From the NCBI RefSeq assembly GCF_030269925.1, contig NC_085124.1, forward strand, positions 14,570,001 to 14,634,000: a DNA stretch of 64,000 nt, given 5' to 3'. Shown here in pieces: positions 54,862 through 64,000 of the stretch. Within the stretch, counting starts at the first letter, position 1. Each line of letters begins with the position of its first letter. This DNA is from Bombyx mori (lineage: Eukaryota > Arthropoda > Insecta > Lepidoptera > Bombycidae). The notes beneath the pieces are model-generated. The model had not been told where the DNA came from. It saw only the letters and a list, made by a program, of their open reading frames with translations, and made no database searches. Made by a program: the position numbers and the translations under genes.

Positions 54862-55280
54862 AAAAAAAAATTACGCGTGGCACTCTGAGACTGCCGCGGT
54901 AAAGCTATTGCATAGCATTTTTTATCAACTTATGCAATTATAATTAGACAATGATAATTTAATATTAAAACAATAATAAAACAAAACCACGCTATATTAA
55001 ACATTAATAAAAGCAAAACCTTAACTGTCCCCTTGACACTCATAAGCTAGACCGCGCGAGAGAGAGATGGGCAGACTTTTCATGATGCGCATGCAGTGTG
55101 ACGTCACGTCACGCGCTTATTCACAAACAGTACACAAGCGCAACGTGTGAATGTGTTGAACGCGAGCTACATGGTAGGCGGAGTGAGGGGTGGAAGGTTT
55201 TTTTCGTTACGGAATTTCATGATTCGGTCGCCGCGCTCAAGGCCCGCGATAAAAGCTATGCAATCGCTTAAAAAAGATTT
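54862..55280 (-). mobile_element. Repeat element with TATTGCATA inverted ends (copy B, inverted)
   Basis: GCCGCGGTAAAGCTATTGCA TAGC at the left, the CpG-rich middle (TGACGTCACGTCACGCGC), and GATAAAAGCTATGCAATCGC at the right. It is co-linear in reverse with 38395-38806. Confidence 0.7.
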
Positions 55281-55976
55281 TGGCCCTAGATTGAAAATGT
55301 GGTTGATTTCCACTAAAACAAGGTTGGTGATAGTCATCTAAATTACTGCTATAAATATGGTTATGCAACAAAATTATTGAACGCCCAAACATGGAGGACC
55401 ATATGTGATTTCCAAAATTGACTTTCCTTATCGCCATTCCAAGCTCAGTTATAACAGTTAATACCACCCCGGACCTTGAGTTATGCGGTCCCAATGGTAT
55501 TGAAATTACCATTGCCCTCACCTTCGAACAGGAATGTACTTACTTTGCAGTCGAAATAGTCACGGAATGGTGTCAACACATGCGCATACCATTTGTTAGT
55601 GAATAAAAAAAATCCTAAACTTTTATTTCATTTCAATTTCTATATAGATGTTTGGACGAACCCAATTGGTCTAAATCTGCTACCGCATCACATACATAAT
55701 ATGTAGATATCAGGACGCAGATGCTGCTGTCAATTCCAAGAGATGATAGGCTCCATTGTATTGGTAAACTTTGGTACTAATTTTGAATTAATAATACTTT
55801 TGAACCAAAAGAAATTGCTTCATAATAGATTTGGTCAAGATAGTGTTTTAAAATATAAAACACATCAGCCAGTAACCGTTCCTTTCACAATTAAGCAAAT
55901 TAATAAGTCTTCCGGGTTTGATATTGAATAAAATGATATGACGTTATTTTTTCTTTAGCGTTAATTAACGTATGCT
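55281..55976. other. No recognised gene
   Basis: Overlapping open frames on both strands at 55237-55606 have no recognised motif. Confidence 0.4.
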
Positions 55977-56294
55977 ATGCGATATCGAGCATCAGTAGAG
56001 CATCACCCAACGCAACTCATCCATGAAAATTCGGTACCGATTTGTAAAGCAATTAGTTTCTTAGGTATTAAATTTAGAAAGAAAGAAACCAACTGGTTTC
56101 GCATATTGGTGGTCACTGGAAAGGTCGAGGGCAAGCGACCAAGAGGCAGGAACCCGACCCGTTGGACGGAGCAGATTCGTGCAGCCCTGGATACCACAGT
56201 GCACGATGCTCTGCAATCAGCTGCAGATAGGAACAGATGGCGGTGCATTATAAAAAACAAACTGTTTCAAGGCCATGACCACGACCCTCAGTAA
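55977..56294 (+). pseudogene. RTE-like LINE C-terminal remnant
   Basis: The frame reads a degraded N-terminal part, then VTGKVEGKRPRGRNPTRWTE, QIRAALDTTVHDALQSAADR, NRWRCIIKNKLFQGHDHDPQ and a stop. GKR.RGR.P.RW..QI and ...DR.RWR are the conserved C-terminus after the RT in RTE-type LINEs. The RT domain is absent, so the copy cannot be functional. The same family's end is at 15261-15370 and 17305-17352. Confidence 0.82.
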
Positions 56295-56779
56295 TGAGGA
56301 AACCGACGCAAGGAGGAAGAGGTTTCACAAATGGGTAAAGCATTTTTTTTATTTGCCCATCACTTAACTTGATAACAAGTGTCAGTGGTAATAAATCAGA
56401 AGAAAGGAGAAGAGGAACAAATAAAATTTTATTATGATTCCGCCATTTTGAGTAACTTTCAATTTCTTTAACAACTTGTTTACTTCGCGCTGTATCGTGG
56501 AAGGGTTGACGTTTGGTATACGTGTAAAGCGATTTTCTTATGTTAAAACAATTAGTACTTTATTTTATAGACTCCACTGAAATTTAATGATGCCAATTAA
56601 AATTATACTTCATGGTAATTAATGTCTATAGCTACAAGATTATGTTTTGTGCATTATTAAAAAAATTCTCACGCACAAATGTTAGATTTGAAATGTACAT
56701 TCGAACCATTATATTTTATTTATGGTCAGCAGAATGATATTCACTAGACATAGATCCCCCTAAGGCTCAATGCGATGGC
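56295..56779. other. No recognised feature
   Basis: AT-rich DNA after a T run at 56343-56352. Confidence 0.4.
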
Positions 56780-56990
56780 TAATTCTACGATGCCCCCATT
56801 CAACTCAATTGCATAGCCTGAAAACCGCAACTTATATGTCTTGGCCAGGCCTTCGGAGAAATAAAAAAAGACGAAGACCTAAAGATAAATAGGCTGACGA
56901 CATTGAAGGGACGGTTGGTGAACTGTGGAAGGAAAGGCCACAGATATAGGCTGCTAGGTAAATTTGGAGGAGGAGGCCTTTACCCTCAAA
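56780..56990 (+). pseudogene. LINE C-terminal remnant, multiply stopped
   Basis: RRRPKDK-stop-ADDIEGTVGELWKER followed by GGAGGAGGCCTTTACCCTCA (EEAFTL in another frame) fits the RRGRPK.RW.DDI...G..W..A..R..W..LEEAFT layout of LINE C-termini. Three stops and frameshifts are present. Confidence 0.6.
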
Positions 56991-57649
56991 TAGAGTGGTT
57001 CACGTTAATCTAAAATCCAAATCTAAAAGAAATCCATTCAAAGTAATTACATAAAAGTAATAGATTAATAATAATAATTTATAAATGATAAAAAAAAGGT
57101 TATATACAGTGTACTAGTTATTTATTAGGGGTGAAATAAAAGGCTTCTTTATTTTTTTATATCGTCTCACAATACGACGTACAATATAAGTAAATGACAC
57201 GAAATTTAATTGGAACCCGCTTTATCTCCTAACTGGGAGCCCACTCGGTAATCTGTGTTGTCGAGTTCTTTGTACCGTGCCCAATCAATCACAAGGACAA
57301 AACGTGGAGTTTCCTTACAAACGGGTCGAGTTTACCCGATTTTAGCCGATTACACTTTAAGTTGGACACGGACGCTTAAGTAGGCCCCTTGACGAATCAT
57401 TTCCCATTAAGCAGATGAGGCGATGTTAATCTTGCTGAGCGATGCAGCACCGAACTTTTTTCTAGAGGCGCGCAATTAGGATGTTTTTGTTTAGGATGCG
57501 ATCTTGTTTAATTGTAGGAGTTAGGAGTGTTTTTAATTTGTTTTACCAATGACGACGTTTTGGGAATTGGATGGAGGAATATATTAGGACTTGTTGTGTT
57601 TTTCTTTTGAAGTAAGTACTTATTAGATCGTGCATTTGATGATCAACTA
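56991..57649. other. No recognised feature
   Basis: AT-rich DNA. Confidence 0.4.
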
Positions 57650-57975
57650 GCGCAACTGGTGTAAGGCTTTTATCGGGACTAATAATGTCACAACGTAAAT
57701 GCGGTCACCTGCATTGACATATGATGTAAAATTTTCAGATGTATTGTATTATAACAATATCATACTACAAGCCAGACTGCAATACTGCTGCTGGCGAATT
57801 GGTGGTACTTACTCCCACGGGTTTACAAAATGTCCTACCACCAGTAATTACGCAACTTTATAAAATTATCGTATTTATTTCCTTAGTAATAGAAATAATA
57901 ATGGTACTCGCCTGTGGATATTTGAACACCGACATAGCTTTTGGGCTACAACCTACAGTCGTGGTTCGTCATTTT
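57650..57975 (-). mobile_element. Bm1 SINE, old and diverged
   Basis: ACAACGTAAATGCGGTCACC, GAATTGGTGGTACTTACTCC, TCCTACCACCAGTAATTACG, CAACTTTATAAAATTATCGT and ACAGTCGTGG retain the reversed Bm1 order from near the tail to near the head. The apparent 95-codon frame is a repeat artefact. Confidence 0.7.
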
Positions 57976-58257
57976 AAAATAACTTTATATGTAGTGTGGC
58001 TGGAGATTCACTGGGACCGAAGATAATCAATACTAATGATATTCCTTCGTTCTAATTATATCTAAATTTAAGGTTTGATTATACTTTGTATGTTCTGAAT
58101 TCTCAATAAAAGTACAACTTATGCCTCCGCACAATAAATTGGACGATGTTGGAATGTGTGTGGAAAATCAACGGTCAAAATCGATGGGAGAGAAAAACAT
58201 ACAAGAGAAACTCAGGTTCTGATGAGGCACGAGCGACGAATTGACACGAGCCAGAAA

Positions 58258-58352
58258 ATAAATGGCGATTTACGTTTTTGATGTCTACGGGCTACCATGA
58301 AAACTTAATGCTAGTTAAGGCTTGGACTTGTGTAGCCAAATCGTGAAATAAT
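58258..58352 (+). mobile_element. Bm1 SINE tail relic
   Basis: ATGGCGATTTACGTTTTTGA, TGTCTACGGGCTACCATGAA and CGTGAAATAATGAGGG follow the Bm1 tail pattern. Confidence 0.45.
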
Positions 58353-58754
58353 GAGGGAAAAAAAATAACTTTATTTATATAATTATTTAGTAATGCCAAT
58401 TAAAGCATTAAATTTGAATGAATTAAACACGTTGAATTTTTTGCAAATAAAGCGTTGCTTGTATCACTCTCTGTTCGAGAAATACAATTCAACTATTCAT
58501 TTTATATAGTTCATATTTTATAATGAACCAAAGAACATACTGTTTTTATTTAAATTTCATTAATATCCAAGCTGATTTTGAGGCTTATAATACTAGCACA
58601 GAAAGAAGCAACGTAATAACGCGTATATTAGTAAGTCTGATGAAAACTAAAATTCAAACTCAGTGATCTACTGGGTAAAGAAAAGAGACTGTTGAATTTA
58701 TTTTTGTAAATTTAGAACCTTCTTACTAGTTGATTTAGATAGATATGATTATTT
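58353..58754. other. No recognised feature
   Basis: AT-rich DNA. Confidence 0.4.
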
Positions 58755-58807
58755 ATGAGTTTCTCACCGGATCTTCTCGGTGGGTCCCGATCCCGATCCG
58801 GTGGTAG
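58755..58807 (+). mobile_element. BMC1-type LINE (left of nested LINE tail)
   Basis: ATGAGTTTCTCACCGGATCT to GATCCGGTGGTAGG. It is interrupted by a minus-strand LINE tail and resumes at 58930. Confidence 0.85.
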
Positions 58808-58929
58808 GCTTTTATTTTTATTGCCTTATAGGCAGACGAGCGTACGGCCCACCTGATGGTGAGTGGTCACCGTCGCTTATGGAAGTCAGCAATGCCAGGG
58901 GCAGAGCCAAGCTGCTGCCTACCGTTAAA
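58808..58929 (-). mobile_element. Jockey-like LINE 3' tail nested in BMC1
   Basis: TTTTATTTTTATTGCCTTATAG, GCAGACGAGCGTACGGCCCA, CAATGCCAGGGGCAGAGCCA and CTGCTGCCTACCGTTAA are the exact reverse of the tail at 26605-26720 and 35731-35856. Confidence 0.9.
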
Positions 58930-59032
58930 GCGAAGCACTGCTCTTATTAGGGTCAGTGTTAAAACTGTCTCGGGTTGAGCCCGTGAGCTCACCTACCGAT
59001 CCGTGAATAGTTCAAATAGTTCCTTACGCTAC
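58930..59032 (+). mobile_element. BMC1-type LINE (right of nested LINE tail)
   Basis: GCGAAGCACTGCTCTTATTA to GAGCTCACCTACCGATCC and a decayed end. Confidence 0.85.
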
Positions 59033-59043
59033 CAGCCGTTACG

Positions 59044-59292
59044 TTTTTCTTATTTTTTCTTTTATCGCATGGATTGGTGTAAGAGCTAACAGCCCACCTG
59101 GTGTTAAGTGGTTAACGGAGCCCCTAGACGTCTATAACGTAAATGCTGCCATCCACCTTGAGATGTGAGTTCAAAGGTCTCAGTATAGTTACAACGGCTG
59201 CCAGACCTTTCAAACCGAAACGCTTCACACCTGAAATATTCAGGGTGGTGGTACCTACCCGTGCGGACTCACAATAGGTTCAACCACCAGTT
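59044..59292 (-). mobile_element. Bm1 SINE, 5'-truncated
   Basis: A T-rich start, CATGGATTGGTGTAAGAGC, and body to GGTTCAACCACCAGT, again at the recurrent 5' end. Confidence 0.88.
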
Positions 59293-60149
59293 AAAAAAAA
59301 TTAGTAGAAAGTACGTAGTAATAACATAGAAAAAAATATATTAATATACCATAATAATATGTGAACAACAGTGACTTGAATTCGAATAAAAAAATCTTTA
59401 TTCGAGATGATAATCATCACATCCAAAAGATTAAAGCACGAATCCAGTGTTACTTAGAAGTATCAAAATATATTTCACACAGCTCAACAGCTGTTAAAGC
59501 TTTACTTAAACCTCTCTTGACGGATTGCAAGTGTTGAGATTAAGGCGACGTCGTTAAGGGACAAATTTGCACTCGAGTTCTTAGCTGTAATTAACTGGGT
59601 TTACATCTTGGGGTGTTTGGAAAATGACTCGTGATTTTCGAAAATATTTCCCACCTAAGCTTCGAAAGCCTTTATTTTTTTATTCGGAGAGGTTATTAGA
59701 AAAAAAAAAGGTTCTAATAATAGTTATTAGTGTGTAGAGCGTGGACTGTATTTTGTGCTGGTCGCTTCAATAATTTGATATATTCAGAGAGAAGATTATT
59801 TTTATTTTATTTTAATTAGTTACAACACGTGCCCGTACGACCTGAATTGTTGATTGACTTACAATGAATGTGTTGTCAAAATTATTATTCTATTTCAAAA
59901 TTCGAAAAATAGTTATACAAACTTCATGTTTAGAATTGCTCTAAACAATTAGAATAATAACCGCTAGCTACCAAGTATACACCTAACTTCAGATTACAGT
60001 TATTTATAAGAGCAATTTATAAGAAGATGTCCAGTCTTCTGCCACTATAATATTCCTTTAGCTCAGTAGCAGTATCTTCTTATACCTTCTACTTCCCAAA
60101 TTCACACCCTGGATTTCTTTCTAGTATTAGGGCATTGGTTGAGATTGGT
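59293..60149. other. No recognised feature
   Basis: AT-rich DNA. Confidence 0.45.
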
Positions 60150-60403
60150 TAACGACCGTCTGGTGTAGTGGTAAGTGACATGGTCATTACACAAGGGGGT
60201 CGCGGGTTCGAACCCCACCAAGGGAAGATATTTGTATGATAAATATAAAATATCTTTTCCAAGGTTATGGAGGTATATCAAATATATGTATGTGTATAAT
60301 AAAAATCTTACATTTATTTTCGTTATCTGGCACCAGTAGCACAAGTTCTTTACGAACTTATCACGGGACCAGTTAACGTGGCGTGATTGTTAGTAAAAAA
60401 AAA
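60150..60403 (+). mobile_element. Second tRNA-headed SINE, not Bm1
   Basis: TGGTGTAGTGG (60161-60171) is a good Pol III A box and GGTTCGAACCC (60205-60215) a perfect B box, 33 bases apart. The acceptor-arm ends do not pair well, so it is not a working tRNA. Downstream come AT-rich sequence and a LINE-like 3' block (ATCTGGCACCAGTAGCACAA, GCGTGATTGTTAGT) ending in a run of nine A. I infer a tRNA-derived SINE mobilised by an unidentified LINE. Confidence 0.72.
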
Positions 60404-60593
60404 TTGTTGCCATCATGTTACTTATTTTTGGCGCAAGTGTAACTGCTTTTCTATTTATTGATCTGACCTCTACTTGATGCTTCAAGATAGACAGTGGCAT
60501 TTACTATCTGATATATAAGAGGTTCGGTAAGAACACTAAGTGAACTGCGAGATTATCTACCCGCTTAAAGCGAAAAAAGATAAACTAATCTTT

Positions 60594-60707
60594 ACGGTAG
60601 CTAGCGGTTGGGTCTGCCATTGGCATTGTTGATGTCCACGAGCGACGGTAACCACTCACTATCAGGTGGGCCGCATGCTCGTGTGACTTAACGGGCAATA
60701 TAAAAAA
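60594..60707 (+). mobile_element. Jockey-like LINE 3' tail
   Basis: GGTAGCTAGCGGTTGGGTCT, GATGTCCACGAGCGACGGTA, CACTATCAGGTGGGCCGCAT and GGGCAATATAAAAAAAGG. Confidence 0.82.
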
Positions 60708-60714
60708 AGGGCAT

Positions 60715-60790
60715 GCACATTAAAAGCCTTTTATGCTGAGTTTCTTGCCAGTTCTTCTCAGAACGGAGGCTAGTTTTTGTGAATTTGCGG
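60715..60790 (+). mobile_element. Lepidopteran LINE-like 3' fragment
   Basis: GCTGAGTTTCTTGCCAGTTC, TTCTCAGAACGG and GCGGTAGTTCTTTTGACGTT follow a motif I associate with common lepidopteran LINE tails. Family not named. Confidence 0.4.
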
Positions 60791-60814
60791 TAGTTCTTTT
60801 GACGTTCAACAATT

Positions 60815-61048
60815 ATGTACTTTCATTTATGCCATATATGCCGTAGGACTGACGATCGCTGGAGCAGACGGGTTCTCGAGTGGAGACCGCGCAGCGGAAG
60901 ACGTAACGTGGGACGCCCCCTGGCTAGATGGTGCGATGACCTCCGCACGGTGGCCGGCAAGAAGTGGATGAGGAGAGCCGCAGACCGGGCTCAGCGGTGT
61001 AGATTGGGAGAGGCCTATGTCCAGCAGTGGACGACTGTAGGCTGTTAA
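60815..61048 (+). pseudogene. LINE C-terminal remnant, open
   Basis: The frame reads RTDDRWSRRVLEWRPRSGRR, NVGRPLARWCDDLRTVAGKK, WMRRAADRAQRCRLGEAYVQ and QWTTVGC stop. The pattern WRPR.G.R.VGRP..RW.DDL...AG..WMR...DR....LGEAYVQQWT is a well-known C-terminus of insect LINEs. Only the last 77 codons survive, and the usual W between DR and LGEAY is C. A (ATG/ATA)-rich tail follows directly (ATGATGATAATGATGATTT). Confidence 0.85.
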
Positions 61049-62559
61049 TGATGATAATGATGATTTATGTTGAATAACAATATTTTGATTTGATTTGAAA
61101 AAATGGTTTATATCTAAATTATCCAAATTGAATCCGATCTATACGGAAATATTTCAGAGCGAAATATTGTCGTCTTAACATAGAGCAAGCAAAGTCTACA
61201 GAATCTTGAAGAGCACTCGAAACGGTTTAATGAGATGTAACGTAACGTAAAGGAATTCTTAGCACGTCACAGCGAAGCAGTAGTTAGTGCTAATGTGACT
61301 CGAATACGTGCTTGTTTCCTTGTAATTTGCTTACCGCTGTGTTGCCAGCCCTGTTTGGAAAGCGTGGTGCCAACAAAAAAAATTATACGTTCTAATTTCG
61401 TGTTCAAATGTTCACGGTTTTTTTTTTTTTGTTTTCGCTTTTTTTTTAATGTATCACACAAGCCAAATGTGTTTCGTTAAAAAAAATGTTTTGCATGCCA
61501 ATTTTTGTGTAACATCTACCAGTAGTTATTTTGTCTTGAATCATATTTCAGGTTTTGTTTTTTTGTAGTTTTACGAGAATATTTTTATAGTATTCAGCTA
61601 AGTTATAGCTAAGCTATTAGAATTTCGATTCTAATTTGACAGCCGTCAATAAAATTCCTGAAACTACGTCTCAAAAGGGATGGCTCCATTTATGTTTGTG
61701 AACTTTTACATTAAATAGGACGTCAGCTCATTTAACCGTCGTAGTATAATAATTTGAAAAGAAACAATTTAAGAAATGGCTGAAAACTAATCAAAATCTA
61801 AGTAAAATAAGTTTAAAGTTACTATTATAGGATAAATAGTCTATTAACATATGACATACAAACTGACCGCGGCTCCCACAATCTACTGCTACCATTTTCC
61901 GATCTCGTAGTAATAAAATCTGTGCCTCATGACAATAATGTCATTGTATGATGTAATAATCGCGAATCTAATGGAAATTAGATCGACTTTATAGTCGAGG
62001 TTAGCGTTGGCACTCAAGTCGTTCTATCTACGGATTCCGGTGAGCACTTCACATAGTTTAAGCTGTGAGCACATCCATGCCTATTGAATTACCGTAAAAC
62101 TACCGTAAAGTAGCTACTAAGTTAGTTCATTAGCGGTAGTGACGCTATTTTGACAAATATAACTCTCAGATAACTAATTATACTTACCCTTTAAAAAAAA
62201 AAACACTTCTATTCATGTCTTTCTTGTTTCTCTTTAAAGATTCACGGCGATGAGACTTATGACCTTTTCTTTTGAAGTTTTTTTGTCATTGCCCTTGTAG
62301 GCATTCTAATTCTTCATTATTTGAGAAATTGCCAGGTAGTCTTTGTTTAACTTTAATTGAAAAATATTCATCTCAATTTCCTTCAATGAAAATTTACTCT
62401 TAGCCCTTCAAAGTTAAACTTATAAAGACGAACAAAGAGTTAAAAAAAAGGATTGTATGGTTTTATAAAACCACAGTAAAAGTCAAACTTTTTTTCACAT
62501 TATAGACATTTAACTCTGACAAACAACATTTACTTTAAACACTGACAAAAACAAACAAA
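61049..62559. other. No recognised gene
   Basis: AT-rich. 61985-62085 (CTATCTACGGATTCCGGTGA, TTTAAGCTGTGAGCACATCC) may be an old Bm1 tail. Open frames at 61267-61480 are chance. Confidence 0.4.
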
Positions 62560-62760
62560 ATAGCGTGGAGCACTGGTAGAAATGAGTAATAGTCTATACA
62601 CTACACGGTCAGCTGCTGTGAACTATAGGCGCCGCCATATTGGCCTTGGCTGCTCTGACGAGCGCCTTTCACTTTATCCCTACTCCGCGGCCGACCATCA
62701 CGCGACATGCAACACACAGACGAAAAAGCTTGAGACGACGTAATAAAAACTTTTATACTA
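62560..62760. promoter_or_regulatory. CpG-rich block, possible promoter or leader
   Basis: This block contains GGCGCCGCCATATTGGCC (about 62627) and several CG dinucleotides (CTCCGCGGCCGACC, CACGCGACATGC) in an otherwise AT-rich region. Such blocks can be host 5' exons/promoters or leaders of DNA transposons. No clear first exon follows on either strand. Confidence 0.3.
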
Positions 62761-63052
62761 TTTAACTCCACCTAAAAGCAACTAGTTTCGACATTGTGCT
62801 ATGAATTCCCAACAAAATTCAGAATAACTTCATTGGGTACAAGCACAAACACAGCCTTGTCGTTCATCTCGCAGCTATTAGCTAACTAGCTACTGAATTC
62901 TATAATGCCACAGTGTAGTCCAGACAGCATCGCTACCACGCCTTTGTTAGATTTACTTTTGAATACAAATAGGCTTACAAGGAAATCCTTCTATAGCTGT
63001 GTCACGAACTGGTCTATACAAATTCCCTCTAATATCAACTAGACATGTTATT

Positions 63053-63470
63053 GGAACGAAGTTACTTATGGGACGATGCGGAGGGGTACCCTAACCGGGA
63101 AAAAAGGTCCGTAACGTAAGATTTTTTATTACTAATGCACACACCGTACGACTTAACTTTGTAATAACCTACAAATTAGTAATGCACATAGTGTACGACC
63201 TAACTTTGTAATAACGTACAAAAAATAACATTTTTTTTATCATTCATTGACCACGATCTCAGAGCATTCGTTTGCGCAATACACTAACTCTTATGCAAGC
63301 AACCGTGAATGAAGTGTACCACAATAAGTTCGCACGTTACCGAATGACCGTGGGTTGTTGCGAAACCTCCAGTTTTATTTTCTTTATACCTCGAATAGAA
63401 CTTAAAATTAATATTTTTATAATAAGGAACTTCGTTTCTATCCGGTGTCCCACGACACCACACATCTTTT
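63053..63470 (+). repeat. Dispersed repeat with palindromic end (copy 3)
   Basis: TTGGAACGAAGTTACTTATG, GGTACCCTAACCGGG, two ~47-bp tandem units with GTACGACTTAACTTTG or its variant, and the same right-hand block as copy 1 through GTTGCGAAACCTCCAGTTTT. The far end AAGGAACTTCGTTTC is an inverted version of the starting palindrome, then CTATCCGGTGTCCCACGAC as in the 43-kb copy. Confidence 0.75.
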
Positions 63471-63585
63471 TGGTCTTCCATAGAGTCTTGAAATAAGTTT
63501 TTAGTAAACATTGGTCTGTTTCTACATATCCGTTCATTCCGATAGAGGCACCCGTCACGCGCGGACGTGCTCATCGACCACTCGA

Positions 63586-63645
63586 TCGCCCGGCCTTTGT
63601 TCGCCCGGCTTTTGTTAGCCCGGCCATTGTTCGCGCGGCCTGTGT
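63586..63645 (+). repeat. 15-bp tandem repeat x 4
   Basis: Four consecutive 15-mers beginning TCGCCCGGCCTTTGT, each differing at 1-4 positions. Confidence 0.92.
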
Positions 63646-63793
63646 TCGTGGTACATCTGCCGACTAAGTGCTCTTCCTGGAAGTTTTTATTTGTTTTGTT
63701 TCCTTTTGTTATTTCTGTGTTCGTGGTACATCTGCCGACAAACTGTCTTCCTGGAAGTGTTTAATTGTTTTGTTTCTTTTTGTTATTTCCGTT
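63644..63793 (+). repeat. 75-bp tandem repeat x 2
   Basis: Units start GTTCGTGGTACATCTGCCGA at 63644 and 63719, with period 75 and a T-rich second half. Confidence 0.92.
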
Positions 63794-63874
63794 TTGTTGT
63801 GATTTTTCTTTGTCCTGCAGTAATCGTGCCGCATCGCCACCTGTGTTCAATAGAACCGCTCAGGTCCGAGAAGT

Positions 63875-63929
63875 TGGGGCCTCGCCGCAAGGCGAGTGTT
63901 TTCTAAGACCCAGGGTAGCCCCACCTGGG
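63875..63929 (+). promoter_or_regulatory. Two leader hairpins before an ORF
   Basis: CTCGCC-GCAA-GGCGAG (63881-63896) is a perfect 6-bp stem with a GNRA-type tetraloop. CCCAGG (63909-63914) pairs with CCTGGG (63924-63929). Both lie just upstream of the ATG at 63942. Confidence 0.6.
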
Positions 63930-63941
63930 CACGTAGACATC

Positions 63942-64000
63942 ATGGACGCTGTATTTGCGGAATTTCTCCGGCTTCGCTACCCAAAGCTCACTTCCGAGTT
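63942..64000 (+). CDS. Start of an ORF cut by the window edge
   Basis: ATG at 63942 opens a frame reading MDAVFAEFLRLRYPKLTSE and running off the end. The leader has tandem repeats, hairpins and GC-rich composition, which suggests the 5' end of a retroelement gag-like or first ORF. Nineteen residues do not allow a family call. A host gene start is possible but less likely given the repeated leader. Confidence 0.4.
   Translation, partial: MDAVFAEFLRLRYPKLTSE

Noticed and set aside
60155..60228. Functional tRNA gene
   Set aside because: A and B boxes are good, but the acceptor arms do not pair and a SINE-type body with LINE-like tail and poly-A follows.
1..64000. A bacterial-type operon or defence system
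   Set aside because: Base composition, SINE/LINE content and lack of long host ORFs are those of an insect nuclear genome. No gene clusters are present.

Overview
This window is lepidopteran genomic DNA, almost certainly domesticated silkworm (Bombyx mori) or a very close Bombyx. The main evidence is dozens of copies of the tRNA-derived SINE Bm1 and many 5'-truncated copies of a BMC1-type LINE, set in AT-rich DNA. I find no complete host protein gene, rRNA or functional tRNA. The only host-gene candidate is a 44-nt splice-bounded microexon at 17616-17659, so the window is either intergenic or lies inside large introns.

Layout. 0.5-9.4 kb: BMC1 3' ends, two equal-length 250-bp Helitron-like elements (one nested in an older repeat), a hAT-type MITE inside a BMC1 copy, a BMC1 copy inside a Bm1 copy, and a head-to-tail Bm1 pair. 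9.4-24 kb: long stretches of AT-rich DNA without recognisable content, with scattered Bm1, BMC1 and RTE-like LINE 3' remnants, the candidate microexon, and a BMC1 copy with an 11-bp target duplication near 24 kb. 24.9-30.3 kb: a cluster of minus-strand Bm1 copies. 31.0-32.5 kb: a repeat with a palindromic end, followed by a 92-94-bp tandem array that becomes a 187-bp dimer array. 32.9-39.2 kb: Bm1 copies, a 216-bp tandem duplication, a broken LINE C-terminus, a Helitron, a 388-bp tandem duplication and another repeat family. 40.9-47.9 kb: a jockey-like LINE end and a GC-rich R1-clade LINE with a 658-codon open reverse-transcriptase ORF inserted in a Bm1. 50.5-61.1 kb: Bm1, BMC1, a Helitron, a TIR element with a residual short ORF, a second tRNA-headed SINE, and several LINE C-termini. 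62.5-64 kb: a CpG-rich block, another copy of the palindromic-end repeat, and the repeat-rich leader and first codons of an ORF cut by the window edge.

The content is layered by insertion order, and several host/insert pairs can be ordered directly from the sequence. Two signals seem most worth following. First, independent Bm1 copies repeatedly share the same internal 5' ends. Second, the Bm1 3' tail resembles the last codons and 3'UTR of a resident LINE, which suggests that LINE's relatives mobilised it. I see no evidence of an undescribed multi-gene system.

Family names are from recognition of sequence, not from a search. Boundaries of diverged repeats are good to about 5-20 bases.
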